This document shows, one piece after another, positions 7,700-15,118 of a stretch of DNA of 64,000 nucleotides. A program made the position numbers and the translations under genes. The stretch spans positions 62,001 to 126,000 of the forward strand of contig MUYB01000001.1 of assembly GCA_002015125.1 (NCBI GenBank), given 5' to 3'. The stretch is from [Haemophilus] felis. Lineage in GTDB: Bacteria > Pseudomonadota > Gammaproteobacteria > Enterobacterales > Pasteurellaceae. The first letter of the stretch is position 1. Each line of letters begins with the position of its first letter. Under the pieces are notes generated by a model, which ran no database searches, was not told the DNA's origin, and saw nothing but the letters and a program-made list of their open reading frames with translations.

Positions 7700-10276
7700 A
7701 TGCGGATCGCAAAATTAACATTTAGTTTCTTACTCAGTCTGACTTTATTTACAGTTATCGCTGCTTGTGCTGGCTATTTTTACTTGAAAGCAGATTTGCC
7801 TGATGTGAATACCTTGAAAACTGTGGAGCTGCAGCAACCAATGCAGATCTATACCGCCGATGAAAAGTTAATTGGCGAAGTGGGGGAACAGCGTCGTATT
7901 CCTGTTACCTTAAACCAAATTCCAACTAAATTAATTGAAGCAGTTTTAGCCACAGAAGATAGTCGATTTTATGAGCATCACGGACTTGATCCTATCGGCA
8001 TTGCGCGTGCGGTATTTGTGGCGGTGAGCAAAGGCGGTGCATCACAAGGAGCAAGTACCATTACTCAACAATTAGCGCGGAATTTCTTTTTAACCCCAGA
8101 AAAATCCATTATCCGTAAAGCGAAAGAAGCTGTTTTAGCAATTGAAATTGAACGCGCATTAACAAAGAATGAAATTTTAGAACTGTATTTGAATAAAATT
8201 TATTTAGGCTATCGTTCTTATGGTGTTGCCGCAGCCGCCAAAACCTACTTTGGTAAAGAATTAGATCAATTAACCCTCTCTGAAATAGCAGTTATTGCTG
8301 GCTTACCAAAAGCCCCCTCTACCATGAATCCGCTTTATTCACTGAAACGAGCAACGGAAAGACGCAATACGGTGTTATGGCGTATGCTCACAACAAATTA
8401 CATTGATCAACAAGAATATGAAGCGGCGCTAAAAGAACCAATTAATGCCCAATATCATGGTTCTGCTATGGATTTTCGCGCAGATTATGTTACCGAAGTA
8501 GTGCGCCAAGAAATGGTAAAACGTTTTGGCGAGGAAAAGGCCTACACTAGCGGATTTAAAGTTTATACCACTGTGCTTTCTCAAGATCAGGAAGCTGCAC
8601 AAAAAGCGCTACGCAATAACCTAATTGATTACGATATGCGACATGGTTATCGCGGCGGTGCACCACTATGGAAAAAAGAGGAAACCGCTTGGGAAACTGA
8701 TCGTATTGTTGGATTTTTAAAAAAATTGCCGAATGTTGAACCTCTGCAACCTGCAGCGGTGTTAGAAATACAAAAAGAGGGCGCTAAATTATTACTCAGC
8801 TCTGGTGAAAGCTTATTGTTACCTCCTAGCGCCAGCAAGTGGACAGGAAAAGCCAAACCTTTCAATGTGGGCGAGCAAATTTGGATTCGACAACAAGCAA
8901 AAGACAAATGGATTTTAGGGCAAATTCCCGAAGCAAACTCTGGCTTAGTGTCCTTAAATAGTAATAACGGCGCTATCGAAGCGTTAGTGGGTGGTTTTAG
9001 TTTTGAACACAGCAAATTTAACCGTACTACGCAATCGCTAGTTCAAGTAGGCTCGTCAATTAAACCATTTATTTACGCTGCGGCGTTAGAAAAAGGTTTA
9101 ACCTTATCTAGCGTGTTACAAGACTCCCCACTAATTTTGCACAAAGCAGGTCAAGCAAATTGGCAGCCCAAAAATTCTCCTGATCGTTTTGATGGTCCAA
9201 TGCGCTTACGCGTTGGCTTGGGACTATCCAAAAATATGATTGCAATTCGAGCAATGCAAATGGCTGGCGTTGAGTTTACCGCCGAATTTTTGCAACGCTT
9301 TGGCTTCCAAAAAGATCAATACTATGCCAGCGAAGCCTTAGCGCTCGGTGCAGCTTCATTTACACCGCTAGAAATGGCAAGAGGCTATGCCGTGTTTAAT
9401 AATGGTGGTTTTTTAATTGAACCTTTTATTATTAAAAGTATTAAGGATAACTCTGGTAATGAGATTTTCTTAGCTAATCCAAAAATTGCGTGCATAGAAT
9501 GTCATGATATTCCTGTACTGTACGGTGAAACTGAGAAATTAGAAAGTTTTAAAAACTTTGATCTAAGCATGGCACAAACCCTCCCGGATACAGCACTAAA
9601 TGGCGAAGAGGGCGATATGGAAGCGGCGCAAGATATTCCTGATTTCCAACCACAAGTGAAAACAATACGAGAAGATAACCAACTAAATTTCATGGCGGCA
9701 GATAAACATGAAAATAGTGAAACACAATACGCGCCTCGTGTGATTAGTGGCGAACTGGCTTTTCTCATTCGTAGTGCATTAAATTCCGCAATTTTTGGCG
9801 AAGCAGGACAAAAATGGACAGGCACGAGCTGGCGTATTGCACGAGAATTTAAACGTCAAGATATTGGTGGAAAAACAGGAACGACCAATAATTCCAAAGT
9901 GGCTTGGTACGCTGGGTTCGGCGCTAACGTTACCACCGCAGTTTATGTAGGTTTTGATGATAATAGACGCGTGCTCGGACGTGGAGAAGCTGGCGAAAAA
10001 ACTGCATTACCCGCATGGATTGATTATATGAAAACCAGTTTGGCAAATATTCCTGAACGCAAACTCGCACTACCACCCAATATCATACAAAAACAAATCG
10101 ATCTTCGTTCAGGATTATTAGCTAGCGACGGTGGGAAAACGGAGTTTTTCATCAAAGGTACAGAGCCTAAACGCAATTATGTGGAAGAACAGGGGAATTA
10201 TATTCCAATTGTGCCATCGCAAAATCCACATTTCCCAGATGCAAACAGTTCCGAACTCAAAGAAGAACTGTTCTAA
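7700..10276 (+). CDS. mrcA: Penicillin-binding protein 1A, bifunctional glycosyltransferase/transpeptidase
   Basis: PBP1A polymerises lipid II and cross-links peptidoglycan in the periplasm. The 858-residue protein has an N-terminal membrane anchor (about 8-28), the GT51 domain with ATEDSRFYEHHG (about 84-95) and GASTITQQLARNFF (about 118-131), and the transpeptidase domain with the active-site SSIK (about 451-454), SKN (about 508) and KTGTT (about 725). An OB-like insertion lies between the domains. In Haemophilus the gene is called ponA and lies divergent from comA. Five GGCGCTA copies fall inside it. Confidence 0.96.
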   Translation: MRIAKLTFSFLLSLTLFTVIAACAGYFYLKADLPDVNTLKTVELQQPMQIYTADEKLIGEVGEQRRIPVTLNQIPTKLIEAVLATEDSRFYEHHGLDPIGIARAVFVAVSKGGASQGASTITQQLARNFFLTPEKSIIRKAKEAVLAIEIERALTKNEILELYLNKIYLGYRSYGVAAAAKTYFGKELDQLTLSEIAVIAGLPKAPSTMNPLYSLKRATERRNTVLWRMLTTNYIDQQEYEAALKEPINAQYHGSAMDFRADYVTEVVRQEMVKRFGEEKAYTSGFKVYTTVLSQDQEAAQKALRNNLIDYDMRHGYRGGAPLWKKEETAWETDRIVGFLKKLPNVEPLQPAAVLEIQKEGAKLLLSSGESLLLPPSASKWTGKAKPFNVGEQIWIRQQAKDKWILGQIPEANSGLVSLNSNNGAIEALVGGFSFEHSKFNRTTQSLVQVGSSIKPFIYAAALEKGLTLSSVLQDSPLILHKAGQANWQPKNSPDRFDGPMRLRVGLGLSKNMIAIRAMQMAGVEFTAEFLQRFGFQKDQYYASEALALGAASFTPLEMARGYAVFNNGGFLIEPFIIKSIKDNSGNEIFLANPKIACIECHDIPVLYGETEKLESFKNFDLSMAQTLPDTALNGEEGDMEAAQDIPDFQPQVKTIREDNQLNFMAADKHENSETQYAPRVISGELAFLIRSALNSAIFGEAGQKWTGTSWRIAREFKRQDIGGKTGTTNNSKVAWYAGFGANVTTAVYVGFDDNRRVLGRGEAGEKTALPAWIDYMKTSLANIPERKLALPPNIIQKQIDLRSGLLASDGGKTEFFIKGTEPKRNYVEEQGNYIPIVPSQNPHFPDANSSELKEELF

Positions 10277-10309
10277 CCTCAATTTTTATTTAAGTTATAG
10301 GAGAGCAAA

Positions 10310-11059
10310 ATGAAAACTGCATTAGTTACCGGCGCTACCGCTGGATTTGGTTTAGCCATTTGTAAAACTTTGTTGCAAGCTGGTTATCGTGTGATTGGTA
10401 CAGGGCGAAGAGCAGAGCGTTTGACTCAATTGCAACAAGAATTTGGCGATCAATTCTTCCCTTTAGCCTTTGATATTAGTGATATGCAACAAACGGAAGC
10501 GGCGCTAAATAGCAGACCTGAACATTGGCAGCAGATAGATTTGTTAGTCAACAACGCTGGGTTAGCGCTTGGCATTGAACCTGCACATAAAACCAATTTG
10601 CAAGATTGGCATCAAATGATCGACACCAATATCAAAGGCTTAGTAACCATCACACGCTTATTATTGCCTGCAATGGTAGAGCGAAACCAAGGACATATTA
10701 TCAATTTAGGATCCATTGCAGGGAATTATCCTTATCCGGGCGGTAATATTTATGGCGGTACTAAAGCCTTCGTCAAACAATTTAGCTTGAATTTACGCGC
10801 TGATTTAGCAGGCACAATGATTCGAGTAAGTAATGTTGAACCCGGATTATGTGGCGGCACAGAATTTTCTAATGTGCGTTTCAAAGGTGATGATGAAAAA
10901 GCCTCAAACCTTTATAAAAATGTGAAATATGTTACCGCCCAAGATATTGCGAACATTGTCCTTTGGTTAAATCAACAACCTGAACACGTGAATATTAATC
11001 GCATTGAAGTTATGCCTACGGCACAAACTTTCTCTGCTCTTGCGGTACACCGTGATTAA
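10310..11059 (+). CDS. ydfG: Short-chain dehydrogenase, YdfG-like (3-hydroxy acid dehydrogenase)
   Basis: This is probably an NADP-dependent oxidoreductase for 3-hydroxy acids such as L-allo-threonine, Ser-like acids or malonic semialdehyde. It has 249 residues with the Rossmann TGATAGFG (8-15), NNAG (about 83-86), the catalytic Ser in GSIAG (about 134) and YxxxK (YGGTK, about 147-151). The sequence VEPGLCGGTEFSNVRFKGD is characteristic of YdfG. It has a good ribosome-binding site (AGGAG) and lies 33 bp after mrcA, possibly co-transcribed. Substrate is inferred from family. Confidence 0.88.
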   Translation: MKTALVTGATAGFGLAICKTLLQAGYRVIGTGRRAERLTQLQQEFGDQFFPLAFDISDMQQTEAALNSRPEHWQQIDLLVNNAGLALGIEPAHKTNLQDWHQMIDTNIKGLVTITRLLLPAMVERNQGHIINLGSIAGNYPYPGGNIYGGTKAFVKQFSLNLRADLAGTMIRVSNVEPGLCGGTEFSNVRFKGDDEKASNLYKNVKYVTAQDIANIVLWLNQQPEHVNINRIEVMPTAQTFSALAVHRD

Positions 11060-11125
11060 CTAATCAGATCTGTTTTCTAAGCGCATTATTCTAGAATATT
11101 GGCGCTTTAATTAACGGAGAAAATA

Positions 11126-11683
11126 ATGAAAAAGCTTACTTTATTGTGCGCAATTTCTAGCGCTTTTTTTGCAAGCAATAGCTTTGCTCACAATGTTCAA
11201 CTAAACAGCTCACTACCTGCGGCACAAGTGACAGATAAGGGTGAAATGCTGTTAAATAATGGGGAAATTCACTACCAAGCTTGGCAATCGGAAAAATTAG
11301 CAGGCAAAGTGCGTGTGCTGCATCATTTTGCAGGCCGCAGCAGTGTTAAAGAAAAAAATGAGCCATTGATGAATGCCATTCGTGAAGCGAAATTTACCCC
11401 TGAAAAATATCAAACCACCTCAATTATTAACGCAAATGATGTGGTATTTGGAACAGGCGGTTTCGTGAAAAGCAAGGCAGAATCAGGTAAGAAAGAAAAC
11501 GCTCATAGCCAAGTGATTTTGGATCAACAAGGAAGTGTTAAAAATGCGTGGCAATTAAAAGAAAAGGAAAGTTTAATTGTGGTGCTGGATGCGACAGGAA
11601 AAGTTCGCTTTGTGCAAGAAGGTGCACTTAGTCAACAAGAAGTTCAACAAGTTGTCGGACTTGTTACTGAGTTAACAAAATAA
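11126..11683 (+). CDS. YtfJ-family periplasmic protein
   Basis: This is a periplasmic protein of unknown function related to E. coli YtfJ. It has 185 residues with a cleavable signal peptide (MKKLTLLCAISSAFFASNSFA). The mature part contains GKVRVLHHFAGRSSVKEKNEPLM and IINANDVVFGTGGFVK blocks, and a thioredoxin-like fold is known for the family, although no CxxC is present here. It has a GGAG ribosome-binding site and probably its own short promoter region after ydfG. Confidence 0.75.
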   Translation: MKKLTLLCAISSAFFASNSFAHNVQLNSSLPAAQVTDKGEMLLNNGEIHYQAWQSEKLAGKVRVLHHFAGRSSVKEKNEPLMNAIREAKFTPEKYQTTSIINANDVVFGTGGFVKSKAESGKKENAHSQVILDQQGSVKNAWQLKEKESLIVVLDATGKVRFVQEGALSQQEVQQVVGLVTELTK

Positions 11684-11954
11684 CGAACAATCTTTAATCA
11701 ATCAAACAGAAAAGTAAAAAAATAAAAATAGCGAAGCCGCATTTTTCTCTTGAGAATTTTGCATTTTTACCTTTATTGAAAGCGCATTTTTATTTCATAT
11801 TAAATACTTTTCTGTTTTTTTGATGACTTATTTGGATCATTTTTTAAACGTTTCGATTGTTAAATATTCAAACGAATAGTTTTTTGAATTTTTTTTAATT
11901 TTAGCTGTTGACTTGATATCTAAAAAAACGTTTAATACGCACCACTGATGCGTT
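11684..11954. other. AT-rich intergenic region before tRNA genes
   Basis: A 271-bp gap between the ytfJ-like gene and tRNA-Phe. It is strongly T/A rich with several near-repeats of GCATTTTT (around 11740-11790). No open frame or clear terminator was seen. The tRNA promoter lies at its right end. Confidence 0.6.
11908..11936 (+). promoter_or_regulatory. Sigma-70 promoter of the tRNA-Phe/Asn pair
   Basis: TTGACT (11908-11913) and TTTAAT (11931-11936) are separated by 17 bp. The expected start lies about 10 bp before the tRNA-Phe 5' end. Confidence 0.6.
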
Positions 11955-12030
11955 GCCTCGATAGCTCAGTCGGTAGAGCAGGGGATTGAAAATCCCCGTG
12001 TCGGTGGTTCGATTCCGCCTCGAGGCACCA
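11955..12030 (+). tRNA. tRNA-Phe (GAA)
   Basis: A 76-nt cloverleaf with acceptor GCCTCGA pairing TCGAGGC, anticodon stem GGGGA/TCCCC around loop TTGAAAA (anticodon GAA), GGTTCGATTCC T arm, and encoded CCA. Confidence 0.95.
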
Positions 12031-12051
12031 TTCATCAGATAACTTCTCTAC

Positions 12052-12127
12052 TCCTCCTTAGTTCAGTCGGTAGAACGGTGGACTGTTAATCCATATGTCG
12101 CTGGTTCAAGTCCAGCAGGAGGAGCCA
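12052..12127 (+). tRNA. tRNA-Asn (GTT)
   Basis: A 76-nt cloverleaf: acceptor TCCTCCT/AGGAGGA, anticodon loop CTGTTAA with anticodon GTT, T arm CTGGTTCAAGTCCAG, encoded CCA. It is 21 bp after tRNA-Phe, so probably on one transcript. Confidence 0.95.
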
Positions 12128-12249
12128 ACTTATTACTCTTTCCATTTATATCCATTCGATAAAATTTTAGATAATTATTTCAATAATATCCATTGGCTTT
12201 ATTTTTTCATCTTATTTAACAATAAGATATAAGCATTTTTTCAACGAAT

Positions 12250-12280
12250 CGGTATAGCTCTTTTTATCGACACTATACCG
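12250..12280. terminator. Hairpin between tRNA-Asn and arcB
   Basis: CGGTATAG (12250-12257) pairs with CTATACCG (12273-12280) around a T-rich loop, between the convergent tRNA transcript and arcB. It lies 17 bp past the arcB stop. Confidence 0.5.
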
Positions 12281-12296
12281 CTCTACCAAATCTTTC

Positions 12297-14153
12297 TCAC
12301 TTAATCTTTTCTAGCCACTTTTCCAAACTAATAGTTTCAGCGCGCCAAAATTCATTTAAATATTGCACCCAATTGCCAATCTCTTGATGCCAATTAGGGT
12401 TATTTTCATCTTGCGCTAAAGTAGCTATTTGCGACAATTTTTTTAAACCAATAGAACCTAACGCGCCTTTAATTTTGTGCGCGCTAGAGGTTAAGGCTTG
12501 TATTGATGAATGATCCTTCTGATATACTTGATAAGCCTCCAGTAGCTCAGAAATATATTCTGGCATCATTTGCTGGAGCAACCTTAAATTATTTTTCACA
12601 GCGGTAATTCCAAGCACATCAATTAATTCTTTTAGCATTGAATAGTCAAAACACTCATCGGCGCTATTCTCAGAGTTGCTAGCATTAGAAGCCATCATTT
12701 GCATTTCAGAATCAGGGAAGAAATCTGACAATACGGCGCTTAGCTCTTCTAAGGCAAGCGGTTTGCGTAACACATCGTCCACGCCCTTCTGTTGGTATTC
12801 AACCTTATGACTCATTACATTCGCTGTTAAAGCGACTAACGGCGGTAAAGCATCATAAATGCCCTCTTCATAACCTTGTCTTAATTTCTGAGCCACATGG
12901 AATCCAGAAATATCAGGGAGTTGAATATCTAACAAAACTAAATCATAAAACTTCTGCTCAAACATTTTAATGGCATCTCTACCACTCATCGCCACATCAA
13001 CCTTATAACCTAATTTTTCCAAGACAGACTTAGCAACAATAACGTTCACTTCTATGTCTTCCACTAGCAGAACATTCAATCCGATAGGAAAAGCTTTGAT
13101 AACTTGCTTATTCTGAGCAATGATTAAAGGAATATGAAGCTTAAAAGTAGTGCCTTTACCTAATTCACTTTCTACGCTCAAATCCCCGCCCATAAGTTGA
13201 GAAATTGATTTCGCTACCGCAAGGCCAATCCCGCTGCCAAGAGGCTTATATTCTGCAGATTCTACTTGATAATACATATTGAAAATTTTGCTCTGTTCTG
13301 TTTTAGAGATTCCAATTCCAGTATCACTGACTTGAAAGATCAATTGCTTATCATTATCTAAAGTATAGACCTGCAAATTCACCATACCTTTTTGTGTGAA
13401 CTTCACTGCATTACTGATTAAATTCCATAAGATTTGACTTAACCTTGCATAATCGATCATTATCCAATGAGGTAAGTTTTGTTGAGCGGTAAGCTGGAAA
13501 GTTAATTTTTTTTGTTCTGCCATTAAATTAGCAAAGTTACCAATATCATTGAGTAAAGCATTTAGTTCCGTTTCTTTTACATTCAATTCAATACGTCTTG
13601 TATCAATTTTTTCTAAATCAATGATGTCGCTAAAAATATGCCCTAGAGATACCGCGCTAACATTAATTGTTTTCAAATAATTTCTTTGTTTTTGCGAAAG
13701 TTCTTCCTCTAATAAAATTCGGCTTAAACCAATAATGCCATTGAGCGGTGTTCTTAATTCATGACTAATGGTTGCCATAAGACGGGTTTTATCACGGCTG
13801 GTTTGCTCAATATTGTCTAGCGCCACCGACAGTTTTTTCTCCGCTGCAATGCGCTCTGACACCTCATTGCGCAGATCGCTCACCAACCTTGCTAATCCCT
13901 GCCGAGAATATTCCAACTTTTCCACCAATACGGTGAAAAAATAAATCACCACAGGTGCTGAAATCAGTCCAAACACAATGGATCGCAACATATCCAGCCA
14001 ATTGATTTCGCCAATAACCAACCAACTGAACAACACCTGAGTACACAACGCCCAAAGCGCCAGCAAAATCAATCCCAACAAAGAAAAGCGAACTCGCCCC
14101 AAGCGAATCACCCAATCTACATATTTTTGTGCAAAATAACGAAGGTTTCTCAT
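12297..14153 (-). CDS. arcB: Aerobic respiration control sensor kinase ArcB (no PAS domain)
   Basis: ArcB is the membrane hybrid histidine kinase that senses quinone redox state and phosphorylates ArcA. The 618-residue protein has two transmembrane helices (about 24-46 and 56-80), a coiled linker, the H box ISHELRTPLNG with His131, N and G boxes (NLISNAVKFT, DTGIG, GSGIGLAVAKS), a receiver domain with LLVEDIEVN and phospho-acceptor in LVLLDIQLPD (about residue 415), and a C-terminal HPt domain with SSAHKIKGALG (about 560-570). E. coli ArcB is ~778 residues with a PAS domain; the shorter form without PAS is known in Haemophilus. It lies 22 bp after the unknown gene upstream, so the two are probably co-transcribed. 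Confidence 0.92.
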   Translation of the reverse strand: MRNLRYFAQKYVDWVIRLGRVRFSLLGLILLALWALCTQVLFSWLVIGEINWLDMLRSIVFGLISAPVVIYFFTVLVEKLEYSRQGLARLVSDLRNEVSERIAAEKKLSVALDNIEQTSRDKTRLMATISHELRTPLNGIIGLSRILLEEELSQKQRNYLKTINVSAVSLGHIFSDIIDLEKIDTRRIELNVKETELNALLNDIGNFANLMAEQKKLTFQLTAQQNLPHWIMIDYARLSQILWNLISNAVKFTQKGMVNLQVYTLDNDKQLIFQVSDTGIGISKTEQSKIFNMYYQVESAEYKPLGSGIGLAVAKSISQLMGGDLSVESELGKGTTFKLHIPLIIAQNKQVIKAFPIGLNVLLVEDIEVNVIVAKSVLEKLGYKVDVAMSGRDAIKMFEQKFYDLVLLDIQLPDISGFHVAQKLRQGYEEGIYDALPPLVALTANVMSHKVEYQQKGVDDVLRKPLALEELSAVLSDFFPDSEMQMMASNASNSENSADECFDYSMLKELIDVLGITAVKNNLRLLQQMMPEYISELLEAYQVYQKDHSSIQALTSSAHKIKGALGSIGLKKLSQIATLAQDENNPNWHQEIGNWVQYLNEFWRAETISLEKWLEKIK

Positions 14154-14175
14154 TTAACTCTCTTATTCATAAACC

Positions 14176-15066
14176 TTAAAAACCAAACCAATTTTTCAAC
14201 ACATCAATCACTTCAATAATCCCAAGAGCTGACAATAAGATTCCGAGAAATGCAAGACGATTATTTCTAGTTTCACTAATTTGATTTTCTTTTTTCTGTT
14301 GACGATAACTCAGAATTTGGTGAACTTGCACAAGTTGTGAAGTAACTTCCTGGTTTTTTTCTTGTAAATGATAAGCTTCTCGAATATCTTGCCATGCTTT
14401 AAAGGTTGGGTAACGAGAAAACTCAATAGGATTATGGAAATAATAGCAAGCATTAAATTCGCTAGCGTCTTTGTATAATTCATCTAATTGTTCAATAGTA
14501 TAATTTTCCGATAACATACGAGCCAACTCATCATTTATTTGTTGTAATGCTCTATAGTAAGCAAGCCCAAGCATGACTAAAAAAATTTCTCTTTTCGCCT
14601 GCGCTACAAAACAATTTTTTCCAAATAAAACAAGTCCTCTGCCATCAAGAGAACGCCATTCATTAGGTAATTCTTTTAACTCCTCTTCATTCAAAGTTTC
14701 CGACTTTCGAATAAATTTGGACGCTCTTTGTAATAATATCCCTTGCTTAATATCGTTTTCCTGAACCGATACAGCAATCGCAATTTTCCCCAATACAATA
14801 GATCCTGACTTAGGCGGTTCTATACATTCTTTATCAGAAGTTACGTCCCAAAAACCCGCTTTCCGACAAGAAATGGTTTGGCAAAATCGACTTTTTGTGA
14901 AAAAGCTAATTTTCATCTCAAAGTCATCTTCCACGGACTCTTCTACTTCAATTTGTTCTTTCAAAATAGGATTAAGCATCCAAACATTCTGTCCGCACAA
15001 TGATAACCCTCGATTTTTGACAACTAAATTTTCAACTTCTAATCTTAAAAAGGTGATTTTCTTCAT
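14176..15066 (-). CDS. Unknown protein with C-terminal membrane anchor
   Basis: I do not recognise this 296-residue protein. The N-terminal ~120 residues are beta/charged (many Glu and Lys). The middle has IFLVMLGLAYYRALQQINDELARML and an aromatic stretch ACYYFHNPIEFSRYPTFKAW. Then follows a Gln/Glu-rich coiled-coil (about 225-262) and one hydrophobic helix near the end (about 271-290, LAFLGILLSALGIIEVIDVL). The coiled coil plus C-terminal hydrophobic helix recalls CorA-like channels, but no GMN motif is present. The start at 15066 has a TAGGAG ribosome-binding site. It is directly upstream of arcB on the same strand and downstream of the valS terminator. Confidence 0.7.
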   Translation of the reverse strand: MKKITFLRLEVENLVVKNRGLSLCGQNVWMLNPILKEQIEVEESVEDDFEMKISFFTKSRFCQTISCRKAGFWDVTSDKECIEPPKSGSIVLGKIAIAVSVQENDIKQGILLQRASKFIRKSETLNEEELKELPNEWRSLDGRGLVLFGKNCFVAQAKREIFLVMLGLAYYRALQQINDELARMLSENYTIEQLDELYKDASEFNACYYFHNPIEFSRYPTFKAWQDIREAYHLQEKNQEVTSQLVQVHQILSYRQQKKENQISETRNNRLAFLGILLSALGIIEVIDVLKNWFGF

Positions 15067-15081
15067 TATTTCTCTCCTATT

Positions 15082-15108
15082 AAAAAATATCCCTCATAAA
15101 GAGGGATA
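15082..15108 (-). terminator. valS rho-independent terminator
   Basis: TATCCCTC/GAGGGATA stem (15088-15095, 15101-15108) with a 5-nt loop, followed on the minus strand by six T residues, just past the valS stop. Confidence 0.85.
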
Positions 15109-15118
15109 CTTCTATTGA

